NCBI RefSeq assembly: GCF_046546515.1
Contig: NZ_JBKHKJ010000007.1
Span: 109,528 to 173,527 of the forward strand
Direction of reading: 5' to 3'
Length of the DNA: 64,000 nt
From: Parasediminibacterium sp046546515
Lineage (GTDB): Bacteria; Bacteroidota; Bacteroidia; Chitinophagales; Chitinophagaceae
Under the pieces are notes generated by a model. The model worked only from the letters and a program-made list of their open reading frames with translations, was not told the DNA's origin and did not search any database. Positions 27,579-35,605 of the stretch are shown here, in pieces. The translations under genes were made by a program, and so were the position numbers. Positions within the stretch are counted from its first letter, which is position 1. The number at the start of each line of letters is the position of its first letter.

Positions 27579-28277
27579 CTATAAATCCCCCAATTGCGGC
27601 CTCAATACTATATCTTCCACCACAGCCTGCGCCGATAATTGCGACGCTGCATATATCATTTTGGCTACATCATCAGCTTCCATTATCCTTTCAGCCAATA
27701 CGCCGCTGCCTATCCAACTATCTGTGTAAGCAGCACCAGGCATTATTGCCGTTACTTTTATGCCCAAAGGTTTCAGTTCTTCCCGCAGGTTTTTGCTAAA
27801 GCCTAGTAAGGCAAACTTGCTGATGCTGTAGCTGCCCCCATTGTTATATGCTTGCAAGGATGCAATGGAACAAATATTAAAAATGTGCCCTTTTTTATTT
27901 TCAATCATGGCAGGCAGCAATGCCTTTGTAAGGTGGTAGGCACTGTACAGGTTGGTATTTATCATTTTTTCCAGCAAGCCGTCTGCCTCAGTAGCAATGG
28001 AACCCGGCAAAAAACAGCCGGCATTGTTCACTACTATGTCGGGCGTGCCGTGATGCAGGCACCAGTTGGCAAAAGCTTTTATTGCTGGTGGCTGCGCCAT
28101 GTCTGTAGGCATTGTTTCAACAATGGCATCAGGGTAGGTTCTTTTTACGTCTGCGGCCATGGTAAGCAAAGCGTCATTGCCCCTGGCACATGCCAATATT
28201 GTATGCCCAGTAGCGGCAAATTGGTAGGCAATAGCCCTGCCAAGCCCTTTGGATGCACCCGTAATTACTACAATCAT
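27579..28277 (-). CDS. Short-chain dehydrogenase/reductase (SDR) family protein
   Basis: A 232-aa classical SDR oxidoreductase. TGASKGLG at residues 6-13 binds NAD(P)H, VVNNAG is near 83, and the catalytic Tyr and Lys are in YSISK at about residue 150. The C-terminus IVLRPQLGDL is typical of one SDR branch. The ATG at 28277 is chosen because it gives MIVVITGASKG directly; the longer in-frame start adds eight untypical residues. The substrate is unknown. It is convergent with the last glycosyltransferase and may be unrelated to that cluster. Confidence 0.88.
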   Translation of the reverse strand: MIVVITGASKGLGRAIAYQFAATGHTILACARGNDALLTMAADVKRTYPDAIVETMPTDMAQPPAIKAFANWCLHHGTPDIVVNNAGCFLPGSIATEADGLLEKMINTNLYSAYHLTKALLPAMIENKKGHIFNICSIASLQAYNNGGSYSISKFALLGFSKNLREELKPLGIKVTAIMPGAAYTDSWIGSGVLAERIMEADDVAKMIYAASQLSAQAVVEDIVLRPQLGDL

Positions 28278-28305
28278 TTTTGAAAAATATAAATAAGTCA
28301 ATTTG

Positions 28306-28435
28306 CCACGAAGACACTAAGACACAAAGAGGCACAACGTTTTAAGGGAAAGAACAAAAAAAGAAAATTTATTTTATCAATACCTTTTAATCTTCATTTT
28401 CTTAGTGCTTCTTCGTGCTTTCGTGGATTTGTGGC
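28306..28435. repeat. Octad-repeat inverted element, clearest copy
   Basis: Left arm: CCACGAAG, ACACTAAG, ACACAAAG and AGGCACAA (28306-28337), then CGTTTTAAGGG. Right arm (28401-28435) is the complement of the same words (read on the minus strand: CCACAAAT, CCACGAAA, GCACGAAG, AAGCACTA). Together they form a 130-bp imperfect hairpin between the SDR and Nudix-type regulator genes, both on the minus strand. Confidence 0.7.
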
Positions 28436-28440
28436 GAAAA

Positions 28441-29184
28441 TTAGAAATCTATCCCTATCCACTTGCGTTTATTCTTCTCGTATTTCTCAAAGTTGAATTT
28501 GTACAACTTGCCTGGGCGGTGCGGCACATCGTCCTCAATTTCGTTTACATCAATCAACAAACCCATTGAGGCAAATTTCTTGCGGAAATTCCGCCTGTCG
28601 AGGCGTATGTTCAAAATGGCTTCGTATAGGTTTTGCAGCTCGCGGAGGGAAAATTTATCGGGCAGCAGGTTGAAGCCAAGTGGATGTTCCTGTATGCGTT
28701 TTTGCAGCCATTTAAGGCAGGAGGTCAATATCAAATGGTGGTCAAAAGCCATTTCTGTAAGCGAATGCACATTGTGCCAGTGCAGTTCATGGTCTAATAT
28801 TTTCAACTGGTGGTGCTGGATATTGATAAGCGAACAGTATGCCACGGTAATAACCCGCCCGCCTGGATGCCGCTGGGGATGGCTAAATGAACGCACTTGG
28901 TCAAGATATACATCATCCATGCCAGTTCGCTCTTTTAAAATACGGTTTGCCGCATCGTCGAGCTCTTCATTGTCCTGCACGTTATCGCCCAGAATGCTCC
29001 ACAAGCCCTCATACATTTCCAAATCGCTCCTGATCAGCAACACCTTTAGCTCGTTCTCTTCAAACCCAAACAAGGCACAATCCACCGTTAGTGGAACCTT
29101 AGGATAAGTTTCTACCAGCTTGGAGGCGTCGTGTATCATTTGCCCATACTTGCCGTCGTTTATATTTGGAGTGTTTTCAGTCAT
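28441..29184 (-). CDS. Nudix-type transcriptional regulator (NrtR/AraR-like)
   Basis: A 247-aa protein with an N-terminal Nudix-fold domain (about 30-160) and a C-terminal winged helix (about 170-240; FSLRELQNLYEAILNIRLD then RRNFRKKFASMGLL). This two-domain layout is that of NrtR/AraR-type regulators, in which the Nudix domain senses a metabolite. The Nudix box (GDNVQDNEELDDAANRILK-ERTGM) has the catalytic Arg-Glu pair changed to Arg-Ile, so hydrolase activity is unlikely. The target genes are not obvious. It is divergent from ligA. Confidence 0.8.
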   Translation of the reverse strand: MTENTPNINDGKYGQMIHDASKLVETYPKVPLTVDCALFGFEENELKVLLIRSDLEMYEGLWSILGDNVQDNEELDDAANRILKERTGMDDVYLDQVRSFSHPQRHPGGRVITVAYCSLINIQHHQLKILDHELHWHNVHSLTEMAFDHHLILTSCLKWLQKRIQEHPLGFNLLPDKFSLRELQNLYEAILNIRLDRRNFRKKFASMGLLIDVNEIEDDVPHRPGKLYKFNFEKYEKNKRKWIGIDF

Positions 29185-29332
29185 AGATGTTGTAACGGTT
29201 GGCTTTATGAAGGGTTACGCATACCAAGTAATTTATTTTGAAACAGTTGTTTAACGGGTACAAATTACGGTAAAAATCCTAAAATGGGAATAAAAGCAGG
29301 TTGTATGAAATTGAGCAGCCTATGTGAGCCCA

Positions 29333-29367
29333 AATTCAAAATATAAAATTCAAAATTCAAAATAAAT
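29333..29367 (+). repeat. Heptad tract upstream of ligA
   Basis: Five units in register: AATTCAA, AATATAA, AATTCAA, AATTCAA and AATAAAT, ending 32 bp before the ligA start codon, within the divergent region with the Nudix-type regulator. Confidence 0.65.
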
Positions 29368-29399
29368 CCTCTCCCTATCTTTATACTTTCTTTATCGCT

Positions 29400-31535
29400 A
29401 TGTACAATAATACGCAAATACTCGATTTACAGGAGCAAACTACTAATTTCTTGCAACAACAAGCCGATGCTGAAACCAGTGCAAGTGAAATAAATGCTTT
29501 GAAAGCGGTACTCCGCTTTCACGAATACCGCTATTATGTGCTGGACGAACCTATTATTGGCGACACGGAATACGATAAGCTGTACCAGCTATTAAAAGAA
29601 ATGGAAGCGGCCAACCCTTCGTTAATAACCCCTGATTCTCCGACCCAACGGGTAGGCAGCAGCCTGAACAAAAGCTTTGCAACAGTGCAGCACCTGGTGC
29701 CGATGCTAAGCCTGGAAAACAGCTACAATGCTGATGACCTGAGGGATTGGGACAGAAAGGCAAAAGAACAAAGCCATTTAGATGGAATAGAATATTGTAT
29801 TGAACCCAAATTTGATGGTGCCAGTATTTCTTTGATATATGAAAACGACCAATTGGTGCGAGGAACTACCCGAGGCAATGGTATAGAAGGTGATGATATT
29901 ACTACCAATATCAAGCAAATTCGTTCCATTCCTTTATCTGCCCCTTTTAGCACATATGGCATACAGCAGATTGAGATTCGTGGCGAAATCATGATGACCA
30001 AAAAAGCCTTTGCCAAATACAATGAAGATTTAGCTTCGCAAGGTTTACCACCCCTAGCTAACCCACGCAATGCCGCTGCGGGCAGCCTGCGTATGAAAGA
30101 CCCTAAAGAAGTAGCCAAGCGAAATCTGGAAGTTTTTTTATACCATATTAGTTATTATATACTAAAGGGTGAAAAACAGGAAGACCTAGACACACCGCAC
30201 CCTACAGCAGATAAAAAAGAACTGTCAAGCCATTCCAACTCCTTACAATTCTTATGGGATTTGGGCTTTCGCTCACCGCAAAAAGAAAAGCAGGTAGTAA
30301 AAGGCATTGAAGAAGTAATACAGCACGTACATGATTTTGAACAAATGCGTGATAAGCTGCCTTATGAAATAGACGGTATGGTGATTAAGGTAAACGACTT
30401 TGCCTTGCAGGATAAACTGGGCATGACCACCCACCACCCCCGTTGGGCAATAGCCTTTAAATTTAAAGCCAGACAAGCAACCACCAAACTACGTGGCGTA
30501 GAGTTTCATGTAGGCAGGACAGGGGCAGTAACACCCGTGGCTAAATTGGATCCTGTACAAGTAGGCGGGGTAACTGTTAGCAGTATATCCATCCACAACG
30601 AGGAATACATTAGCGAAAAGGATTTGCAACTAGGCGATACCGTAATTATAGAACGGGCAGGGGATGTAATACCACAAATTGTAAAAAGCCTGCCCGAACT
30701 AAGGGACGGCAACCAAACAAAGATTGCGTTCCCTACCACTTGCCCCGTGTGCAAAAGCAATTTGTTTAAAGAAGAAGGCGAAGCCGTATGGCGCTGCATC
30801 AATATAGAGTGCGAAGCACAAGTGGTTGAAAGGATTATCCATTTTGTAAGCAAAGATGCCATGGACATCAAAAGCTTTGGCGATGCCAATGTGCGCAAAT
30901 TTTATGAACTGGGCTTGCTGAAAGATATACCTGGCATATACACCCTAGACATGGAAGCCATCGGCCAATTGGAAGGTTTTGGTAAAAAAAGCAAGGACAA
31001 CCTAGTGGCAGCCATTGAAGCCAGTAAAACGCAACCTTTGAACCGACTGATTTATGGTTTGGGCATCCGCTTTGTGGGTGAAAATACCTCTAAAGTAATG
31101 GCAAATGCCGTACAGCACCTGCTGGACTTTGCCAACAAAACCGAAGAAGACTTGCAACAACTAGATGATATAGGCGTAAAAGTAGCCGACAGCATCCACC
31201 ATTTCTTTAGCAACGAGCAAAACATAGCAATGCTCCGCCAGTTGGAAGGGCTTGGGCTGCAATTGTTCAACACCAAAAAAGAAACTGTAGCCAGCGGCGG
31301 CTTGCAAGGGCAAACCTTCCTGTTTACAGGCACCCTAAACAAATTAAAACGCAACGATGCCGAAGCCCTAGCCGAGGCACAAGGCGGCAAAATAGTAAGC
31401 GGTGTAAGCAGCAAACTCAACTACCTGGTAGTAGGCGAAGACGCAGGCAGCAAACTAGAAAAAGCCAAGAAAATAAACACGATTAAGATTATTAGTGAGG
31501 ATGAGTTTTTGGCGTTGGTGGAGAGGGTTGTCTGA
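29400..31535 (+). CDS. ligA: NAD-dependent DNA ligase
   Basis: A 711-aa bacterial DNA ligase that seals nicks using NAD+. Lys137 in the EPKFDGAS motif is the adenylated residue. The N-terminal Ia domain (RYYVLDEPIIGDTEYDKL) binds NAD+; a four-Cys zinc finger (CPVC...CINIEC) spans about 457-478; helix-hairpin-helix repeats follow at about 495-600; and a BRCT domain closes the protein (about 640-711, FTGTLNKLKR). A low-complexity stretch is near residues 260-280. The length fits the 650-720 aa norm. It ends in TGA, which shows UGA is read as stop here. Confidence 0.95.
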   Translation: MYNNTQILDLQEQTTNFLQQQADAETSASEINALKAVLRFHEYRYYVLDEPIIGDTEYDKLYQLLKEMEAANPSLITPDSPTQRVGSSLNKSFATVQHLVPMLSLENSYNADDLRDWDRKAKEQSHLDGIEYCIEPKFDGASISLIYENDQLVRGTTRGNGIEGDDITTNIKQIRSIPLSAPFSTYGIQQIEIRGEIMMTKKAFAKYNEDLASQGLPPLANPRNAAAGSLRMKDPKEVAKRNLEVFLYHISYYILKGEKQEDLDTPHPTADKKELSSHSNSLQFLWDLGFRSPQKEKQVVKGIEEVIQHVHDFEQMRDKLPYEIDGMVIKVNDFALQDKLGMTTHHPRWAIAFKFKARQATTKLRGVEFHVGRTGAVTPVAKLDPVQVGGVTVSSISIHNEEYISEKDLQLGDTVIIERAGDVIPQIVKSLPELRDGNQTKIAFPTTCPVCKSNLFKEEGEAVWRCINIECEAQVVERIIHFVSKDAMDIKSFGDANVRKFYELGLLKDIPGIYTLDMEAIGQLEGFGKKSKDNLVAAIEASKTQPLNRLIYGLGIRFVGENTSKVMANAVQHLLDFANKTEEDLQQLDDIGVKVADSIHHFFSNEQNIAMLRQLEGLGLQLFNTKKETVASGGLQGQTFLFTGTLNKLKRNDAEALAEAQGGKIVSGVSSKLNYLVVGEDAGSKLEKAKKINTIKIISEDEFLALVERVV

Positions 31536-31708
31536 ACTTGGATTTAGAGGATTAAAGGGATGAAAAAAAATCCGCTTCGGAGTTCACATCACTTCGATAT
31601 TAGGAGAAGGCTAATTGAATAGAGAAACTTGCTGAGCTCATATTTAATCTATTGTTATTTTCTATGGCTTATTTTTACGAATAGCTTCAACCAGCAATTA
31701 TTTAAATT

Positions 31709-31999
31709 TTAAAAATTCAATACTACATATTCAGGTTCTGTAACATATAAATCGTTACTATCAACATTGATATTTTCAAGAAACCCTGATTCAGCATAAA
31801 GAAGATTTTCAAATGTAGATTGCCTACCATATTTCACAAATAAATCTTGCTTTTCTGAAGTTAGCGTGGGAATTATTTCATTATCACTAAAATCTATAGC
31901 TGGTTGATATTCAATTGCATCAAAAGAAAGGCTGAAATAGAAACTACAATTTGTTTTTGCCTGTACTGGATATACCCCGTAAAACCGAACGGCTATCAA
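31709..31999 (-). CDS. Hypothetical small protein, possibly with a hydrophobic N-terminus
   Basis: An open frame without a shadowing gene on the other strand, in AT-rich DNA unlike the flanks. It starts with a TTG (no ATG) after a stop, reads MIAVRFYGVYPVQAK, then an acidic 70-residue tail with Tyr and Phe. The bases upstream of the TTG encode a further hydrophobic run (FFIVGL), so the true start is uncertain and a lost signal peptide or decayed gene is possible. I do not recognise the family. Confidence 0.35.
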   Translation of the reverse strand: MIAVRFYGVYPVQAKTNCSFYFSLSFDAIEYQPAIDFSDNEIIPTLTSEKQDLFVKYGRQSTFENLLYAESGFLENINVDSNDLYVTEPEYVVLNF

Positions 32000-32190
32000 A
32001 CCGACAATGAAAAAATTGGAGATAGAAACTTAAAATAACCTACTATTGCCATGGGAATTTTATAAATTCCCCAATTGCGACTCTACATATATGGAGGTGG
32101 CCAAGAGTAATAAAATCCTTTGTGCCACCTCCGCTTTTATAGCCTATTCCCTTTGTGCTTCTTTTAGCCTTCGTGGCAAAAACAAAAAAT
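32000..32190. other. Short intergenic stretch before the T9SS cassette end
   Basis: It includes octad-like words (CTTCGTGGCAAAA, 32169-32181) and a weak minus-strand resemblance to an SDR C-terminus (SQLGNL then stop, near 32065). No gene is supported here. Confidence 0.4.
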
Positions 32191-34299
32191 CTAAAACCTT
32201 AAAATTTTTACTTCTGTCCTCCTATTTGCCTGATGTTCTTCCTCGGTGCAGGCAACGCCATTGCTGCAACCATTCAGCAACAAGTATTCGCCATAGCCTT
32301 TTGCTATCAACCTACGCCTGTCTATGCCTCGGCTAATCATATACGCCACGGCAGATTTTGCCCGCCTGTCGGCTAAGTTTTCATTGTAAGCATCACTGCC
32401 GCGGGAATCGGTATGCGACGACAATTCAATAACCATCGTTGGGTACTGGTGCAATATATCTACCAATGTGTCTAGTATTTTAGCGGCATCGGGGCGGATA
32501 TTGTTTTTATCAAAATTGTAATGGATATTATTAATCCTGAACTTATCGCCTTCGTGCAAGCTGGTAATAGTGTCTGCCAAACGATATACCCTAGGGGCTG
32601 GTTTTGTGCCATCGCTGTCTAATGGTATTACCACCCTCATGGTATCGCCCGAGGTATTTTTGGTATTAATGGAAATTATACTGGAATAATAGCCCTGTTT
32701 AGCAGCCGTGATGGCATAAGGGGTTGCATCTTCCACATCGTGCCATGCTTTGCCGTTGTTGTTGGTTTGCTGATCCCATTTGGTATCGGTGCTGGTGTTC
32801 CAGAAGGCCAAAGCGGCATTGCTTATGGGTAACTTAGTGGTATTGTCTATTACTTTTGTTTCTAGTACCAATACATTATCCGAGCGGATGGGGGCAGCAG
32901 GTTCTGTGATAATGTATTGATAAATATCATCATCGCCCTTGCCGCCTTTCCTGTTCGATGAAAAAAAGCCGCTTGTATCATCCTTTGTAAAATAATAAAA
33001 ATCATCTCCACTGCTGTTCAGCGGATAGCCCATGTTTTTAGGTTTTGTCCACCTGTTTTTCTCCCCTGCCGATACAAACAAATCGTAACCGCCCATGCCT
33101 ACATGCCCTTTACTGGCAAAATACAAGTAGCTATTTGTGCCAATTACCGGGAAAGCCTCGTCTTCTTTTGTATTAATAGCAGCACCGCAGTTGCGTGGCA
33201 GGCCCCAGTTGCCAGTGATTAGCCGCTCACAGTACCAAATATCCAAGCCCCCCATTCCGCCAGGCATATCGCTGGTAAAATAAAGGTAATGCCCATCCAA
33301 GCTAAGGGCAGCATGGCCCACAGAATAAGCAGCCGCATTGTTGAACGCAAAAGGCACAGGGCTGCTCCATTGGCCTGTTTTGGTCAAGGTAGAAAGGTAT
33401 AGCTCTAGCCGTAACGTTTTAAAATCTATCGTGCCATTCGGTCCTATTTTTACCTTTTCATTCGGCTTCCCCGATTTTTCGGTAGTCATGGTAAAAAAGA
33501 TACTATCGTAGTTACTGTTAAATACAACGGGCCCAGTGTGGTAGTCGGCACGGTTAATCATGGGGTCAAACTCGTGTATCTGGTTGGCGTTTGCATCGTT
33601 CCTGTTATCGCTTACAGCGTATATTTTCTGGAAATTATTGTCGGTACGGCCATAGATGGCATCGCTTACGTTTTTCTTGAAAAAGCCTGACTTTACATTG
33701 CGCAGACTATCCGATACAAACACCACACTACTTGTGGCGGGGTTAAAAACAGCCCCCCAGTCAGACTTGCCCGTGTTCAGGTAAGCCATATTTTCTATGT
33801 TATATCCAGCTGGGTGCTGTATCCAATAGCTGGCACTGTCGCAGCCTGCTATTTTATCGGCTATGCTAACGCCGCTTTTTACTTGGTATTGCTGGTAAAT
33901 TTGCTTGGCCGCATCGTATTTGCCCGTGCTTTTCAGCATGTCTGCAAAATACAGCCACTCTTCCGGCGCAGTTCCCGGCATGGCAATGAGTTGGGTGTAA
34001 TATTTTTCTGCTGCTGCGTAGTTATTCATCTCTTTGTAGCAAGATGCAAGCCTAGAAATAACCAATGTATTTTTGCTATTTTTGCCTAATACTTTCTCGT
34101 ATAGCTTGGCAGCAGTGGCATATTCATATTTTATATAGGCTTCGTTGGCACTTGCCATGATGCCCTTGCCATCCTGTGCTTTCGCAGGCGAATAGGCTAA
34201 AAAAACAAAGACAAGAATTGATAATTGATAATTGATAATTGATAATAAAGGCAAAACCCTTTCTTTTAAAAATATCAATATCTTTTTTGTAAACTGCAT
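32191..34299 (-). CDS. PorE-like outer-membrane protein (TPR, beta-propeller, OmpA domain)
   Basis: A 702-aa protein. A signal peptide ends at AKAQ (about residue 42). TPR repeats follow (about 50-150), then a WD40-like/PD40 beta-propeller (about 190-480; GGMGGLDIWYCER and VGMGGYDLF repeats), a carboxypeptidase-regulatory-like domain (about 485-570) and an OmpA peptidoglycan-binding domain (about 590-702). Its Asp in SSHTDSRGSDAYNE and Arg in NRRTEV bind diaminopimelate. The same order occurs in PorE of the type IX secretion system, which links the outer-membrane machine to the cell wall. A 7-nt repeat (34217-34244) lies in the signal-peptide codons. It is last of three cotranscribed genes. 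Confidence 0.85.
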   Translation of the reverse strand: MQFTKKILIFLKERVLPLLSIINYQLSILVFVFLAYSPAKAQDGKGIMASANEAYIKYEYATAAKLYEKVLGKNSKNTLVISRLASCYKEMNNYAAAEKYYTQLIAMPGTAPEEWLYFADMLKSTGKYDAAKQIYQQYQVKSGVSIADKIAGCDSASYWIQHPAGYNIENMAYLNTGKSDWGAVFNPATSSVVFVSDSLRNVKSGFFKKNVSDAIYGRTDNNFQKIYAVSDNRNDANANQIHEFDPMINRADYHTGPVVFNSNYDSIFFTMTTEKSGKPNEKVKIGPNGTIDFKTLRLELYLSTLTKTGQWSSPVPFAFNNAAAYSVGHAALSLDGHYLYFTSDMPGGMGGLDIWYCERLITGNWGLPRNCGAAINTKEDEAFPVIGTNSYLYFASKGHVGMGGYDLFVSAGEKNRWTKPKNMGYPLNSSGDDFYYFTKDDTSGFFSSNRKGGKGDDDIYQYIITEPAAPIRSDNVLVLETKVIDNTTKLPISNAALAFWNTSTDTKWDQQTNNNGKAWHDVEDATPYAITAAKQGYYSSIISINTKNTSGDTMRVVIPLDSDGTKPAPRVYRLADTITSLHEGDKFRINNIHYNFDKNNIRPDAAKILDTLVDILHQYPTMVIELSSHTDSRGSDAYNENLADRRAKSAVAYMISRGIDRRRLIAKGYGEYLLLNGCSNGVACTEEEHQANRRTEVKILRF
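34217..34244 (-). repeat. Heptamer microsatellite ATTGATA x4 inside the PorE-like signal peptide
   Basis: Four perfect 7-nt units in tandem on the plus strand. On the coding strand they encode the hydrophobic part LSIINYQLSI of the signal peptide. Because 7 is not a multiple of 3, gain or loss of one or two units would shift the reading frame of the whole gene. Confidence 0.7.
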
Positions 34300-34392
34300 A
34301 TAAGTAATTTTTTGCGACCACCCATTTTACCATGAATGGACACTAATATGTTTTATTCGTGCCTATTCGTGCATTCGTGGCAAAATAGACAA

Positions 34393-35394
34393 TTAAAAAT
34401 ACCTCGGGCTTTTAATCCTGCTGGCATCTTTTTTACCGGGGAACAATAAACCCAAAGAAATTTCATGCGAGCCTGATTGGTAATTGGATAGCCCACTGGT
34501 AATAAAATCGTAAGAATACCCAACCCGCAAATTTTCCGTTGCAAAAAATTCCATCATCAGGCTCACAGCCCCACTTTTACTCAACCCAGGATTCACGGCT
34601 TCTTTTTTCCACAAATCTGCTGCCGTCCTATACGATGCGCCTACCCATAGTTTTTCTGAAAGCAAGGCCAGCAGGTTTAGGTCTATGCTGGTGGGCCCAT
34701 GAAAATCTTCCTTTACTAGCAAGGATGGTTTTAGTTTTACATTGTCAGACAGTTTTACCAATCCCCCAAAACTAAGGTACATGTGTGCAGCTTTTTTTTC
34801 TGTTGCCACCAAAGTACCATTGCTCAGGTATATACTCCTGTCGGCATACAAAGAAAATAAATCCATGAAAGCCAGCCCTGCAAATAACTTAGGCGTGTAA
34901 TAATAAACCCCCATCCTCGCATCGGGCTTTATGGCGCTTAGCGTGCCAGTGGGTATGCTAGGGTCGCCTTGGTCGGTAGCTACCAAAGCATTGCCATCTA
35001 AGCTGTACTGGTTAGCACCAAATGCCAGGCCAATAGAAAGCCTTTTGGTATCGTCATTGTCTAGCTGAATACGGTAGGCATAGGAAGCAAACAAAGAAAT
35101 GGTTTTTTGCGGCCCCAGCTGGTCCCAAGCTATTTGCCCACCTAAACCAGATTTTTTAGAATCTCCTTTCAGCAGACCGTCCATGGACACAGCACCAGAC
35201 TGCGGCGCCCCTGGGAAACTTACCCATTGCTTGCGGTAAACCGCATTGAAATATAAATCTTCCTTATAGCCAGCATACGCCGGGTTCACGCTTAGCCCGT
35301 TGAACACATACTGGCTAAACTGTATATCCTGCTGTGCCTGCGCCTGCTTTATGCACAGGATGATAAAAAATGTGATTAGTATCTTTTGTTTCAT
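34393..35394 (-). CDS. PorP/SprF family type IX secretion membrane protein
   Basis: A 333-aa outer-membrane beta-barrel protein of the PorP/SprF family, which pairs with the type B-sorted adhesins of the T9SS. A signal peptide ends QAQAQ (about residue 20), then the family marker QDIQFSQYVFNGLSVNPAYAG. Alternating beta-strands end in ISLGLLFPGK. An ATG (35394) giving MKQKILITFFIILC is preferred to two in-frame upstream starts because it begins the signal peptide. It is the middle gene of the cassette: giant adhesin upstream, PorE-like protein 93 bp downstream. Confidence 0.88.
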   Translation of the reverse strand: MKQKILITFFIILCIKQAQAQQDIQFSQYVFNGLSVNPAYAGYKEDLYFNAVYRKQWVSFPGAPQSGAVSMDGLLKGDSKKSGLGGQIAWDQLGPQKTISLFASYAYRIQLDNDDTKRLSIGLAFGANQYSLDGNALVATDQGDPSIPTGTLSAIKPDARMGVYYYTPKLFAGLAFMDLFSLYADRSIYLSNGTLVATEKKAAHMYLSFGGLVKLSDNVKLKPSLLVKEDFHGPTSIDLNLLALLSEKLWVGASYRTAADLWKKEAVNPGLSKSGAVSLMMEFFATENLRVGYSYDFITSGLSNYQSGSHEISLGLLFPGKKDASRIKSPRYF

Positions 35395-35416
35395 ACGATT
35401 TATTATTTTCATCTCA

Positions 35417-35590
35417 CCACATAGGCACATAGCCACATAGCAAAAATTACGAAATATATAATAGCCTTATTGAGATAAAGGTCAACATAGACTTTTCTAA
35501 ATTGCTGTTTCTTTACAAAGATTATCTTATTTTATAACCTATGTTGACCTTTTTCTTCTTTTTCTATGTGCCTATTTTGCCTATGTGGTG
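35417..35590. repeat. Octad-repeat inverted element, copy with CACATAG words
   Basis: Left arm CCACATAG, GCACATAG and CCACATAG (35417-35440); right arm CTATGTGCCTATTTTGCC (35564-35581) and TATGTGGTG (to 35590). It forms a hairpin within the 211-bp gap between adhesin and PorP/SprF genes, inside the operon. Confidence 0.65.
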
Positions 35591-35605
35591 AATACCAAAT
35601 ACCCT

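Noticed and set aside
32046..32336. Plus-strand frame over the end of the PorE-like gene, and an SDR-like tail on the minus strand near 32065
   Set aside because: The first is antisense to a real gene. The tail similarity to the SDR C-terminus at 27590 is only about a dozen bases and may be chance.
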